Origin: JACRCT01 sp049841135
GTDB taxonomy: Bacteria; Myxococcota; Myxococcia; Myxococcales; UBA5297
DNA: 64,000 bases
Reading direction: 5' to 3'
Assembly: GCA_049841135.1 (NCBI GenBank)
Contig: JASGHK010000004.1
Coordinates: 2,480,001 to 2,544,000, forward strand
Shown in pieces: positions 55,178 to 64,000 of this stretch (position 1 is its first letter; each line of letters begins with the position of its first letter). Position numbers and translations under genes: made by a program. Under the pieces are notes generated by a model. That model was given only the letters and a program-made list of their open reading frames with translations, was not told the origin of the DNA and did not search any database.

Positions 55178-56368
55178 TCAGCTGGGCTCCTTGGCGTTCC
55201 AGTCCGGCATCGACCGTTTCATGAACTCGTCGAACATCGGAACGGTGAAGGCGGTGTCCCCGTGCTGCGGGCTGTAGAGCATTCCCTTGACGAGCAGGCC
55301 GTTTCGCAGCGGCGCCACGGACGAGACCGAGCGCTTCAGGGCGCGCGCGATGTCCCCGGAGCGATGTGGGCCGGGGCCCAAGGACGCCATCGCCCGCATG
55401 TACGCCTTCTCCTTGGGCGTGAGGCGATCGAAGCGCACCCGAAAGAACATCCGGTCGAGGCGCTCCAGGGCGCTCTTGGTCGCGAGCTTGGTATCCGCCA
55501 GGGCGATTGGACTTCCGCTCGCCACATTCCAGGCCTGATAGCCCCACTCCTGGAGGACGTAGGGATACCCGCGCGTGGTGTCGACGATGAACTCGAGCGC
55601 GGCGTCCTCGATCTCGATCCCCTTCCTCCGCATCGGCTGGCGGATCGCCTCGGCCGCGGCCTCGCGGGTCAGCGGGCCGACGTCGGGATAGTCGAAGAGC
55701 CGCTCGGCGTAGGACTTGGCTTCGCCCGCGAGCGCCGCGAGCTGGGGAAGGCCGGCGCCGAACAGGACGAAGGGGAGATTGCGCTGACCGACGCGGTGGA
55801 CGGCGACGATGAGCGCTGCCAGGTCTTGGGGACCGAGGTACTGCAGCTCGTCGACGATGAGGACAAAGGCGCTCGCGCTCTCCTTCGCCGCGATGCTCAC
55901 GGCCTGGAGAAGCTCCGCGAGGTCGAACTCCAGGTTTCCGGAGTCCGCGGTACCGGTTTGTGGTTGGACCCCAAACTCGATGCCGCCCACCTTCACCTTG
56001 AAGGCTGCGGCGAACGAGCGAAGCACCCCGAGCGACCGCTGGGCAGCTTGTCTGGCCTTTTCGGTGGCGCTCAGCCGGTAGAGAGCAGACCGCAGCGGAG
56101 GAACCAGCATCTCGGCCAGATCTTCCGACTCCGGAGCCTCGAGGCTGACCGTCAGACAGTGCTCCGTCTCGGCGATCTCCGCGGCGCGATTGAGCAAGAC
56201 CGTCTTGCCGACGCCGCGCAAGCCAAGGAGCAGCTGGCTCTTGCTCGACAACCCGCCTTTCGCTCGACCGATGGCGACTTCGGCATCGGTGATGGTCCCG
56301 CTTCGCCCTGCCAACTCGGGGGGCTGCGTTCCGGCGCCTGGAGCAAATGGATTCTGTTTCGCATCCAT
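55178..56368 (-). CDS. AAA ATPase
   Basis: A 396-residue AAA+-type ATPase related to the archaeal/Orc1-Cdc6-like or signal-transduction ATPase groups. It has Walker A GLRGVGKT (residues 49-56), Walker B LIVDELQYL (about 169), and a C-terminal winged-helix-like region (LTPKEKAYMRAMASLG...SGDIARALKRSVSSVAPLRNGLLVKGMLY). It begins with the conserved NPFAPG...PPELAGR. Homologues are often found in accessory or defence loci. It is a single gene here, with AT-richer DNA immediately upstream, which suggests recent acquisition. It has no identifiable partner. ATG 56368 is supported by the usual start. The function is not known. Confidence 0.82.
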   Translation of the reverse strand: MDAKQNPFAPGAGTQPPELAGRSGTITDAEVAIGRAKGGLSSKSQLLLGLRGVGKTVLLNRAAEIAETEHCLTVSLEAPESEDLAEMLVPPLRSALYRLSATEKARQAAQRSLGVLRSFAAAFKVKVGGIEFGVQPQTGTADSGNLEFDLAELLQAVSIAAKESASAFVLIVDELQYLGPQDLAALIVAVHRVGQRNLPFVLFGAGLPQLAALAGEAKSYAERLFDYPDVGPLTREAAAEAIRQPMRRKGIEIEDAALEFIVDTTRGYPYVLQEWGYQAWNVASGSPIALADTKLATKSALERLDRMFFRVRFDRLTPKEKAYMRAMASLGPGPHRSGDIARALKRSVSSVAPLRNGLLVKGMLYSPQHGDTAFTVPMFDEFMKRSMPDWNAKEPS

Positions 56369-56477
56369 CGAAGGTTTATCCAGTTATAGGAAGTTTAGCC
56401 TCGTTCCAGGTAATACTCCTACGAGCCGCTAAGGTCTTTCAAGGCGCCGAGCGGTAGTGATCGATGCGGGCGTCGTC

Positions 56478-56491
56478 GTGACCCACGTCAC
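56478..56491. promoter_or_regulatory. GTGA-N6-TCAC dyad (Crp/Fnr-like)
   Basis: GTGAC-CCAC-GTCAC gives the GTGA-N6-TCAC core of a Crp/Fnr-family operator. It lies about 110 bases upstream of the AAA ATPase start and 174 bases before the -35 box of the opposite gene. It is a single site and may be chance. Confidence 0.3.
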
Positions 56492-56651
56492 CAAACCCGG
56501 TAACCGCTTGATAAGACTTTTGAAATAGTTCGCCGAGCCCTCGAGTGCCCGCCGACGCGAAGGGTCGTTCGCCGCGATGACGGTCTGGCCTGCAGCGCGG
56601 CGGGACGGTATCGGCGCCCGCGGCGGGACCTCGGCGTGCCTGCGCCGGCTA

Positions 56652-56681
56652 TTGGGGCGAACGCGAACCGGCGGGTATAAG
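56652..56681 (+). promoter_or_regulatory. Sigma-70-like promoter
   Basis: TTGGGG (56652-56657) and TATAAG (56676-56681) are separated by 18 bases, placing the start of transcription about 35 bases before the ATG at 56724. TATAAG is the best -10 match in the window. Confidence 0.5.
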
Positions 56682-56723
56682 CCAGGCGAGGCTTCACCGA
56701 CCACCCAACCGAAAGGAATCGAA

Positions 56724-57443
56724 ATGCAGAGGAACATGCTCGTCGCTGGCATCGCCTCGTTGCTCCTGCTCGCCGTCCCCGCCACCGCCGCTGCTGGCGA
56801 GCCCGCCGCCGCCGCCGACAAGGGGCAGGCGAAGAAGGAAGAGAAGAAGGCCGACCACGACGCCAAGCACGAGGAGAAGAAGGACGCGGTGGAGGCCAAG
56901 AAGGACGAGAAGAAGGCCCGGGCCGACGCCAAGAAGGCCGCCGCCGACAAGGCGAAGGACGCGAAGAAGGCCGCCAAGGACAAGGCGGTGGAGGCGAAGA
57001 AGGCGTCCAAGGCCAAGGCGGACGAGGCCAAGAAGGCCGCGAAGACCAAGGCGGACGAGGCCAAGAAGGCCGCCACCGCGAAGGCTGCCGAGAAGAAGAC
57101 CGCCGCCAAGGCCCAGGCCGACGAGGCCAAGAAGGCCGCCGCGACCAAGTCCGCGAAGGTGAAGCTCGCCGAGACCGCCAAGGCCGACGCCGAGGTCAAG
57201 TCGGCCGCCGCAGTGGCCGATGCCGAGGCCAAGGCCGAGACCGACAAGGCGCTCGCCGCCCAGAAGTACGAGGAGGCTGTCGCCGCCGCCGACCAGAAGG
57301 TCGCCGACGCCCAGGCCGCTGCCGACGAGGCCGTCGCGACCGCCACCGCCGACGCGGAGAAGGCTGCCGCCGAGGAGGCCGCCGACGCCCCCGCTCCGGC
57401 CCCGGCCCCGGCCCCGGCCCCGGCCGCGGCGGCCACGCCGTAG
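56724..57443 (+). CDS. Secreted Lys/Ala-rich coiled-coil protein
   Basis: A 239-residue exported protein with a signal peptide (about residues 1-25, MLVAGIASLLLLAVPATAAA). Almost all of the remainder consists of Ala and Lys with Asp/Glu, in heptad-like runs (EAKKASKAKADEAKKAAKTK, DEAKKAATAKAAEKK). It ends in a Pro/Ala tail (APAPAPAPAPA). Low complexity prevents a family call; it resembles histone-H1-like or TolA-type rods. A long alpha-helical coiled coil in the periplasm is probable. It has a good ribosome binding site (GAAAGGA), its own promoter and a terminator, so it is a single-gene unit and likely well expressed. Confidence 0.75.
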   Translation: MQRNMLVAGIASLLLLAVPATAAAGEPAAAADKGQAKKEEKKADHDAKHEEKKDAVEAKKDEKKARADAKKAAADKAKDAKKAAKDKAVEAKKASKAKADEAKKAAKTKADEAKKAATAKAAEKKTAAKAQADEAKKAAATKSAKVKLAETAKADAEVKSAAAVADAEAKAETDKALAAQKYEEAVAAADQKVADAQAAADEAVATATADAEKAAAEEAADAPAPAPAPAPAPAAAATP

Positions 57444-57473
57444 CACTCGTTCGAGGATTCGCGCAGTTCAGGA

Positions 57474-57505
57474 CGCGCCGTCCCGTCGTCGGGGGCGGCG
57501 CGTTT
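57474..57505 (+). terminator. Hairpin terminator
   Basis: CGCGCCG-TCCC (57474-57484) pairs with the following G-run and CGGCGCG up to 57502. It is followed by TTTC. Confidence 0.6.
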
Positions 57506-57556
57506 CTCGTTCCTCGTCGCGCGGTCACTGGGCTGGGCCGGATCGGCGTAGCAGGG

Positions 57557-57562
57557 TATCTT
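57557..57562 (+). promoter_or_regulatory. Possible -10 element (TATCTT)
   Basis: GGGTATCTTCGC lies 42 bases before the GTG at 57604 and is the most AT-rich box upstream. No good -35 match is present. Confidence 0.35.
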
Positions 57563-57603
57563 CGCTCGCCCAACGTCCAACGAGAGCTCGCCTGGGAGGG
57601 CCC

Positions 57604-58569
57604 GTGCTCGGTCCGTCGACACTTCGTGTTGCAGTCCTCTGTGTTCTCGCGGGCTTCGTCCTCGCCGCTTCGCCCGCGCTCGCGGCCGAGCGCCCCAAGC
57701 TGCCGCGCGTGGCGGTGCTCGACATCAAGGCCACCGGGGCCATCGACTCCAAGTCGGTGGCCGCTCTCTCGGCGATGATCGCCAGCGAGGCGGCCCGCTA
57801 TCCACTCAAGACCTTCGCGGGCTCCGACCTGCAGTCGCTGATGGGCTTCGAGAAGCAGAAGCAGTTGATGGGCTGCAGCGACGGCTCGTGCCTGGCGGAG
57901 GTCGGCGGCGCCCTGGGCGTCGACTACCTGCTGGCCAGCGAAGTAGGTGAGTTCGGAGGCCGCTGGCTGCTGACCGTCAGCCTGCTCGACACCAAGAAGG
58001 CGGTCGCGCTGCAGCGCTCCACCAGGACCGCCCAGGGCCAGGGCGGCCTGGTGGACCAGGTCTCGGCCGCGGTCCACGACGTCGTCATGGCGATCCCCTC
58101 GGTCCTGGCCACGCGGGGGACAGCGGCCGAGGTGAAGCCGGTCTTGCCGGAGCCGACCGCCGAAGCCAGCGGCCAGAAGCCGCCCGTAGCCGCAGCGGCT
58201 CCTGCCCAGGCCGTCCGGACCGATGCCGAACCGGGTGCCTCCCGGCGAACTGCTGGCTGGGCGCTGGTCGGCGCCGGCGGCGCCCTCGTCGCGGGAGGCG
58301 CGGTGGCGGGCATCCTCGCCCTGGTGGATGCGCAGGACGCCCAGGCCCATGCCCCCACGACCCTCGACCAGCTGCGGGCGGTTCGCGGCAAGGTGGAGGC
58401 CGAGGCGTGGGCCGCCGACGTCCTGTGCGGCGTCGGTGCGGCCGCAGCCGTCGCCGGGCTGGTGGTGGCGCTCACCGCCCCCTCGGCAGCGGACGCCAGG
58501 CCGGTCGCGACGGTCGGCTTCGGACCCATCGCCGGAGGCGGCGCGCTCGTCGTCTCGGGAGGTTTCTAG
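57604..58569 (+). CDS. Exported protein with TolB/CsgG-like N-terminal domain
   Basis: A 321-residue protein with a signal peptide (residues about 1-28) and an alpha/beta domain reminiscent of TolB-N/CsgG-type proteins. This region reads RVAVLDIKATGAIDSKSVAALSAMI...YPLKTFAGSDLQSLMGFEKQ and then the CSDGSCLAEVGGALGVDYLLASEVG pair of cysteines. Two hydrophobic helices (about 215-245 and 270-295) follow a Pro/Ala linker, so the C-terminus is membrane-embedded. Homologous architecture is common in Myxococcota, where it precedes lipoprotein genes, but the function is not known. The GTG at 57604 begins the signal peptide. The next gene starts 3 bases after the stop, so they are an operon. Confidence 0.65.
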   Translation: MLGPSTLRVAVLCVLAGFVLAASPALAAERPKLPRVAVLDIKATGAIDSKSVAALSAMIASEAARYPLKTFAGSDLQSLMGFEKQKQLMGCSDGSCLAEVGGALGVDYLLASEVGEFGGRWLLTVSLLDTKKAVALQRSTRTAQGQGGLVDQVSAAVHDVVMAIPSVLATRGTAAEVKPVLPEPTAEASGQKPPVAAAAPAQAVRTDAEPGASRRTAGWALVGAGGALVAGGAVAGILALVDAQDAQAHAPTTLDQLRAVRGKVEAEAWAADVLCGVGAAAAVAGLVVALTAPSAADARPVATVGFGPIAGGGALVVSGGF

Positions 58570-58571
58570 CC

Positions 58572-60800
58572 ATGAAACGACTCGCGCCCCTCCTCACCGC
58601 GGCCCTCGTCGCCGCCCCCGGCTGCCAGCTCCTCGTCGACGTCAACGACATCGTCCTCGCCGACGCCGCCACGGCCCCGACCTCCGACTCCGGACTGCCA
58701 CCGGGCGACGCCGGGCCCAAAGTTCGCGATGCCGGACCGCGGGACCCAGACGGAGGCGAGGCCCTCGCTGACGCCGGGAGCTGTGAATCCGGCGAATGCC
58801 TCATCGGCGGCAAGACGTGGTGCGCCGGCGCGACCGAGCCCGGCAATGCCTGCCGTGTCTGCGCCCCAGCCCAGCGTCAAGACGCATGGTCCGACGTGGC
58901 CCACGGTGCCGGCTGCAGCGACGACGGGAACGCCTGCACGAACGACGTGTGCGACGGCGAAGGGCAGTGCGACCACGAGAAGCTCTCTGGCACCCCCTGC
59001 GGCCAGGAGATGGCCTGCCGGGAGGGAACCTGCGAGGCGTGCGGCTGCGCTGGCCGGCAATGCGGCCAGGACGCCTGCGGGGCGGACTGCGGGACCTGCG
59101 ACTCCCCGCTGTCCTGCACCGCCGGCGCGTGCACCGGCAGCTGCGAGGCCGGGCGCTCGCAGTGCGGGGCACGGTGCTGCGAGGAGCTGGGGCAGCAGTG
59201 CGCCGCCGGCGCGTGCGTGCCCAGGTGCGAGCTGTACGAAAGCCAGGGCTGCGGAGCGGGCGAGGCCTGCTACCCCACCGGGGCCGGCGCGGCCTGCGCC
59301 ACGCCCGGAGCCGGCGCGGAGGGAGCGAGCTGCGCCGTGCCCCAGGACTGCGGCGCGGGGCTCACCTGCTTCGGCGAGGGCTCCGAGCCGAGGCTCTGCC
59401 ACCGGCTGTGCGACCCGTCCGCGAGCACCTGTGGCGCCCAGGCGGCCTGCGTGCCGTCGGCTGCCGGCCACGGGGTCTGCCGCTGCCCGCCCGGCGAAAT
59501 CCCCGAGCTGGGGCAATGCCAGTGCTCCGTCGCCGCGGGCGACAGCTGCCGGCTCGCCGACTCGCTGCGGGCGTGCAACACCGCGACGGGCCACTGCGAG
59601 GTCGCCAATGACCGCTGCGGCTCCGCGGGGCCCACGCTCTCGAGCGGTGTGGAGTTGGCCGGCGACCTGGGCGTGGCGAGCGACGATCTGGCAGGCAGTT
59701 GCGGTGGCGGCAGCGGCGCGACGGAGTTGGTGTTCGCCTTCACCCTGGCCCAGGCGGCGGTCGTGGACCTGCGCGTCTCCCCTGCCCTCATCGATGCCGG
59801 GTTCAAGCCGACGGTCTATGTCCGCCGCAACAACTGCTTGGAGCAGGGAGCGGAGGTCGGCTGCTTCGCGGCGACGGGCGGCACCCTCGCCGCGGTGCTC
59901 AACCTGAGCGGCGGGACCTACTACATCGTGGTCGACGGCGGCGATGGGGCGAGCCACCCCTTCGGCCTCACGGTCACCGCGCGTCCGCGGCCCGCCAACG
60001 ACGCCTGCGATGCGGCCGTGGATCTCTCGCCGCCCCGGCTCGCCAACGGGGACACGTCGGGCGCCTTCGACGACGTGGACGGAACCTGCAGCCACCCGGC
60101 GGGCCGCGACGTGGCCTACGGGTTCACGGCCGCGCCGTACTCGAACGTGCGCGTCACGGTCACGCCCGACCCCACGACCCCGCTCTTCAGGCCGGCCGTC
60201 TACCTCAAGTCCTACTCGTGCAGCACCACCGGGGAGGTGGCCTGCAAGGCGGCCACGGGCGCGATCGCCGTCGAGGTGGACGCGGCCAGCCTGGGCGGCG
60301 GGAGCTACCTCGTCGTCGTCGATGGGGCCACTGAGGAGACCGGCAAGTTCGAGATCAAGAGCGAGTGGTACAACATCCCCCTCGGCGATCGCTGCGTCGC
60401 CCCCGCGGACCTGACCAAGGGAACGGCGAACGCCAAGACCGGGAACACGCTCTACGCCGGCGCGGACTACCTCAGCGCGGCTTCGTGCTCGCCGGGCGGC
60501 GGGACCTTCAAGGGCCGCGACCTCGTCTACAAATATGCGGCGCCCAACGCGGGGACCTTCACCATCACCGTGACCCCGACCGGCACCTGGGACCCGGCGC
60601 TCTGGGTGACCTCGGGGCCTCCGGGCGCCGCCAACGCCTGCGGCGATGGTGCGACGACCTGCATCGGGACCCGGGACGAGAAGGGGCCGGGCGTGGCCGA
60701 GACGCTGACGATCCCGGGCGCCTCCGCGGCGGACTACTACATCGTCGTGGACGCGTTCTCGGCCACGGAGCGCGGCGAGTTCACGATCGAGATCAATTAG
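58572..60800 (+). CDS. Cys-rich lipoprotein with PPC-like domains
   Basis: A 742-residue exported protein. The signal peptide ends in a lipobox (APGC, Cys 18). A Pro/Asp-rich linker with a few Cys leads to a region of about 280 residues with many disulfide-forming cysteines (CACGCAGRQCGQDACGADCGTC-like; CRLADSLRACNTATGHC). Three beta-sandwich repeats follow, each about 120 residues, similar to pre-peptidase C-terminal domains (FAFTLAQAAVVDLRVSP..., VAYGFTAAPYSNVRVTVTPD..., LVYKYAAPNAGTFTITVTP...). They share the YYIVVDG or YLVVVDG end strand. It is probably anchored in the outer membrane and exposed at the surface. It forms an operon with the upstream gene. Confidence 0.78.
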   Translation: MKRLAPLLTAALVAAPGCQLLVDVNDIVLADAATAPTSDSGLPPGDAGPKVRDAGPRDPDGGEALADAGSCESGECLIGGKTWCAGATEPGNACRVCAPAQRQDAWSDVAHGAGCSDDGNACTNDVCDGEGQCDHEKLSGTPCGQEMACREGTCEACGCAGRQCGQDACGADCGTCDSPLSCTAGACTGSCEAGRSQCGARCCEELGQQCAAGACVPRCELYESQGCGAGEACYPTGAGAACATPGAGAEGASCAVPQDCGAGLTCFGEGSEPRLCHRLCDPSASTCGAQAACVPSAAGHGVCRCPPGEIPELGQCQCSVAAGDSCRLADSLRACNTATGHCEVANDRCGSAGPTLSSGVELAGDLGVASDDLAGSCGGGSGATELVFAFTLAQAAVVDLRVSPALIDAGFKPTVYVRRNNCLEQGAEVGCFAATGGTLAAVLNLSGGTYYIVVDGGDGASHPFGLTVTARPRPANDACDAAVDLSPPRLANGDTSGAFDDVDGTCSHPAGRDVAYGFTAAPYSNVRVTVTPDPTTPLFRPAVYLKSYSCSTTGEVACKAATGAIAVEVDAASLGGGSYLVVVDGATEETGKFEIKSEWYNIPLGDRCVAPADLTKGTANAKTGNTLYAGADYLSAASCSPGGGTFKGRDLVYKYAAPNAGTFTITVTPTGTWDPALWVTSGPPGAANACGDGATTCIGTRDEKGPGVAETLTIPGASAADYYIVVDAFSATERGEFTIEIN

Positions 60801-60860
60801 CCGAACTGGGCCGCGCCGCGCGAAGGGCTCGAACGGGCATCGCCCGGCGACGTAGCGGAA

Positions 60861-60880
60861 GCGTCGGACGGCTCCGACGC
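60861..60880. terminator. Hairpin between convergent genes
   Basis: GCGTCGGA (60861-60868) and TCCGACGC (60873-60880) form a perfect 8-bp stem with a 4-base loop. It sits in the 180-bp gap between the lipoprotein gene and the large kelch/DUF4215 gene and could end transcription from both sides. There is no T-run. Confidence 0.5.
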
Positions 60881-60980
60881 GCTGCGCCTGACTCGAGGAC
60901 CTCGCGATCGTCGCCGGCGGGCGAGCATTCCCGAAGCGGCGCACCTCGCCTCAACTGGCTCGGGTGACGCGAGGGAAAGG

Positions 60981-63900
60981 TCAGGGCAGCGTGAGCGTCA
61001 GCTCGAAGTCGCCGGGCGCGGAGGCCCAGGAGTCGACCACGACGGTGTAGGTGACCCCGGCGGTGACGGCGAGCGAGGCGCTGGTCGGGCCGCAGGCGAG
61101 CTCGGAGGCGGCGCCGCCGCACCCGGTCCAGAGTGAGACCAGGAACTGGCTCGCTCCGCCGGAAGCTCGCCATGGCGCTCAGGGTGCCGCTCTTCGAAGG
61201 CGTCACGGTGTAGACGGCCTCGCCTCCGGCGGGCAGGCCGTAGCTGCACGAGCCGTCGACCTGGTCGAAGGCCCCCACCGTGGTGCCGGAGACCGGCGCG
61301 CCGCCGACTTGGGCGGTGACGTCCTTGGCCTGGGCGCACGACGAGCCGAACTCGAGGCTCAGCTCGTACAGCCCGGAGCCGAGCCCGTCGACGAAGACGT
61401 AGTACGTCTTGCCGGCCTCGACCGGGAAGCCCAGCGTCGGCTGGGTCGCCCCCTGCGGCGAGACGGCCGGCGAGAAGCGCGCGCAGCCGAGCTCGGTCGA
61501 CGGATCGTCGCAGGCGCTGCGGACATAGAGGTCGGTGTCGTAGTCGGTCCCCGGGTGATCGGTGGTGACCAGCAAGGCGCCGTCGGCGGGCGCAGTCACC
61601 GCGTAGACCATCTCCGGCCCGGACTCGCCGTAGCCGCAGCTCGGCCGGTGCTGGTCGAAGCGGCCGATGGTGCTGCCCCAGAGCGTCGTCGCCCCGCCGA
61701 TGAACGAGGTCGCGTCCTGCGCGAGCAGGCAGGAGGACTCGAGCCTGCAGTCGCTGCTGCAGCCGTCGAAGTCCCGGGAGTCGCCGTCGTCGCACTCCTC
61801 GCCGTCGTTGTGGATGGCGTCCCCGCACAGGCCGCCCTCGAGCAGGCAGCTCGCCGAGCAGCCGTCGCCGGCGGTGGTGTTGCCGTCGTCGCAGCTCTCG
61901 CCGGGCGAGACCTCGCCGTTGCCGCAGCCAGTGGCCGTGCAGTTGGCGTCGCAGCCGTCGCCGCTGACGTGGTTGCCGTCGTCGCAGGCCTCGCTGGCGG
62001 TCCGGACCCCGTTCCCGCAGGCGGTGCGGGTGCAGTTGCGGTCGCAGCCGTCGCCGTCGACCAGGTCGTGGTCGTCGCACTCCTCGCCGGCGTTGCGCAC
62101 CCCGTCCCCGCAGCTGCCGCCCTCGGCCAGGCACTGCGCGCTGCAGCCGTCGCCGCTGGCGAGGTTGCCGTCGTCGCAGGTCTCGCCGGGGGCGACGACC
62201 CCGTTGCCGCAGCGGCTGACCGTGCAGTTGGAGTCGCAGCCGTCGCCGTCGACCTGGTCGTGGTCGTCGCACTCCTCGCCGGCGTTGCGCACCCCGTCCC
62301 CGCAGGCGCCGCCCTCGGCCAGGCACAGCGCGCTGCAGCCGTCGCCGCTGGCGAGGTTGCCGTCGTCGCAGGTCTCCGGCGGCGCGGTGACCGCGTTGCC
62401 ACAGCGGCTGACCGTGCAGTTGGAGTCGCAGCCATCGCCGTCGGCCGGGTTGTGGTCGTCGCACTCCTCGCCGGCGTTGCGCACGCCGTCCCCGCAGGCG
62501 CCGCCCTCGACGAGGCACTGCGCGCTGCAGCCGTCGCCGCCCACGGTGTTGCCGTCGTCGCAGGTCTCCGGCGGCGCGGCGACCGCGTTGCCGCAGCGGC
62601 TGGTCGTGCAGTTGGAGTCGCAGCCGTCGCCGTCGACCCGGTTGCCGTCGTCGCACTCTTCCTCGGTGCTGCGCACGCCGTCGCCGCACGCCTCGGCGGC
62701 CTCGAAGGTCACCGCGACCTCGAGGTAATCGCTCGCCACCAGGGCCTCCTCGCCGCGGGCGTTGCCTCCGCGCGGAACGACGGAGAAGGCCAGCTGCGCG
62801 TGCTGGCCGAAGAAGAGCGCGTCGAGGGCCGCGGGATCGACGATGGAGGCCGCCAGCTCGCCCGGCGCGCGCTGGGCGTTCTCGGCCAGCAGCGTCCAGC
62901 CGGCGTCGCTGCGCCAGGCCTTCAGCTGGGCTCCGTCGAGCGCCGCCCCCGCCGCGTCGCGACCGGTCCCGCCGGCGCGCCAGAGCACCTCGACCGACGC
63001 CACCTTGCACCCCGCCGCCCCCGACAGCGCGCAGCCCCAGGGCGACGGGCCGCCGGAGGAGGCGTAGTCGAGGAGGGCGACGTGGCCGGGGCGGGCGCCG
63101 AGCGCGGGATCGAGCCGCCAGAGGTCGGCGAAGACGCGGGCGCCGAACCCGGCGTGGAGCCACACGTCGTCGCCCAGGTCGACCGCCCCGGCATACCGGC
63201 GCGCGGCGGGCGAGCGGTCGTCCTCGCGGTCGGTCAGCGGCAGGCGCCGCCAGCTCGAGCCGTCGTAGGCCCACAGGTCGTCCAGGCCGCGGAAGTCGAG
63301 CGTCATGCCGCCGAAGAGCAGCGTCCGCTGGAGCGCGCTGCTGTAGACCAGCGCCTGCCCGCGCCGCGCCTGCGGGCCTCCGTCGCCCTCCGGGTCGGCG
63401 ATCGGCACGCGCGTCCACGTCGCCCCGTCCCACTCCAGCGTCTCCGCCTCCCCTGCCGCGTCGTAGCCGAACCAGATGACGACGTCCCGCCGCGGGTCGT
63501 ACACCGCCCCGCCGTCCCCAGCGGGGTGGACGGCCACCGCCGGACACGCCGGGTCGGAGGGGAGCGCCTGGGGGGTGCCCGCGGCCAGGCACTGCCACCC
63601 GAGGCCGGTCCAGCTCCACGTCTCCGGGAAGAACGGGATGCCCGTCGAGCCGCCGATCGCACCGATGCCGGCGGGGTCGGCGCCGCCCACCATCAGGAGC
63701 CGGCGGGTGCCGGCGTGCCAGACCATGCCGGAGCTCACCCGCTGGCGCGGCGAGAGGCACGCCGCCGCCGGCGAGCAGCGCTGGCTCCAACCCAGGCCGT
63801 CGAAGGTCCAGGTCTGACCGCCGGTGAAGAGAACCTCCGTGGCGTTGGCGGGCATCGCCGCCATCGGCACCCGGAAGCCGACCTGGAGCACGGACTGGAC

Positions 63901-64000
63901 GAAGTCGGAAGGGACGGGCGGGTGCGTGCCGCAGTCGTCGGAGAGCGGCGAGTAGTCGCAGCGGCGGCTCCACACGGCGCCGTCCCACTCCCAGGTGTCG
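60981..64000 (-). CDS. Large kelch/DUF4215/PPC surface protein (partial, one frameshift)
   Basis: The 5' end is outside the window: the frame continues past position 64000 (DTWEWDGAVWSRRC). The visible part, about 1006 residues, begins with kelch-like propeller blades (WTFDGLGWSQRC, ETWSWTGLGWQC, DLWAYDGSSWRRL). A beta-sandwich domain follows, then ten DUF4215 repeats with the pattern CGNG-x-E-x-CDDGN-x-GDGC-x-C, and finally two PPC-like beta domains (YYVFVDGLGSGLYELSLEF and YTVVVDSWASAPGDFELTLTLP). The frameshift at 61162-61168 (GAAGCTC on the plus strand for GAGCTC) lies in the last domain; repair gives SAMASSGGASQFLVSLWTG and a stop at 60981. Calcium-binding and adhesion are plausible given the Asp-rich repeats. 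Confidence 0.82.
61735..62695 (-). repeat. DUF4215-coding tandem repeats (192-bp period)
   Basis: Ten Cys/Asp repeats alternate between two unit types. The double unit is 192 bases long: the same 26-base stretch recurs at 62077, 62269 and 62461. These double units are nearly identical at DNA level, whereas the outer ones are more divergent, so the array has expanded recently by recombination. Confidence 0.8.

Larger units (their letters stand above)
56369..56723. other. AT-richer intergenic region between divergent genes
   Basis: About 355 bases separate the AAA ATPase and the Lys/Ala-rich gene. The first 200 bases are noticeably richer in A and T than the rest of the window (runs such as TTTATCCAGTTATAGG and AAGACTTTTGAAATAG). 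No gene is seen. It contains the dyad at 56478-56491 and the promoter for the gene at 56724. Confidence 0.6.

Noticed and set aside
53531..56389. 952-codon plus-strand frame across a lipoprotein and ATPase gene
   Set aside because: Low-complexity translation, antisense to two proteins with clear domains.
61735..62695. CRISPR-like regular repeats
   Set aside because: The repeats are in-frame DUF4215 codons with 192-base period and no conserved short repeat plus variable spacer pattern.

Overview
The window is very GC-rich DNA, densely packed with genes that often overlap by 4 bases (ATGA or GTGA). Several exported proteins end in a MYXO-CTERM-like tripartite tail (Cys-Gly-Cys, hydrophobic segment, Arg cluster), and there are many Asp/Ala/Pro-rich lipoproteins and DUF4215 Cys-repeat proteins. 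This points to a myxobacterium or other Myxococcota member, probably environmental or a long-read draft. No rRNA, tRNA, insertion sequence, prophage or CRISPR array was seen.

Layout. 0-5.3 kb: cupin, HAD hydrolase, DUF1571 exported protein, class III aminotransferase and a PocR-type hybrid histidine kinase. 5.3-9.9 kb: three SPASM-like radical SAM proteins and a rhodanese/polytopic membrane protein. 9.9-12.1 kb: a secreted von Willebrand A protein. 12.1-24.7 kb: the most interesting region. A minus-strand operon (Tes/MJ0619-like radical SAM enzyme, FabG-like SDR, two-lobed aspartic-protease-like protein) diverges across a nested inverted repeat from a plus-strand lipid or polyketide operon. 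That operon has two ketosynthase pairs, each one active KS plus one Cys-less chain-length-factor-like partner, and also a FabZ dehydratase, FabG reductase, nitroreductase, ACP, a cyclic-nucleotide-domain protein and a HEAT-repeat membrane protein. 24.8-26.2 kb: membrane protein and chalcone-isomerase-like protein. 26.4-34.5 kb: nitrogen or amino-acid module with glutamine synthetase behind a sigma-54-like promoter, two fold-type II PLP enzymes, carbamate kinase and a YgeY-like M20 hydrolase, with a small acidic ORF and a DUF2267 protein between them. 34.8-39.6 kb: secreted beta-helix protein and Cys-rich lipoprotein. 39.9-46.6 kb: AddB/AddA-like helicase-nuclease pair. 46.7-53.5 kb: ATC-hydrolase-like protein, then a light/redox signalling block (heme oxygenase, bacteriophytochrome kinase, receiver, MEDS protein, PAS hybrid kinase). 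53.5-64 kb: surface lipoproteins, an AAA ATPase in an AT-richer pocket, a Lys/Ala coiled-coil protein and a large kelch/DUF4215 protein that runs off the window.

A striking property of the sequence is that eleven single-base frameshifts interrupt ten otherwise normal genes. Seven of them are the same event: a GAGCTC palindrome read as GAAGCTC or GAGCTTC. The other four lie in or next to GATC. Removing one base at each site restores full-length, family-typical proteins. I therefore treat these genes as intact CDSs with probable motif-specific consensus errors, possibly base-modification related, rather than pseudogenes.
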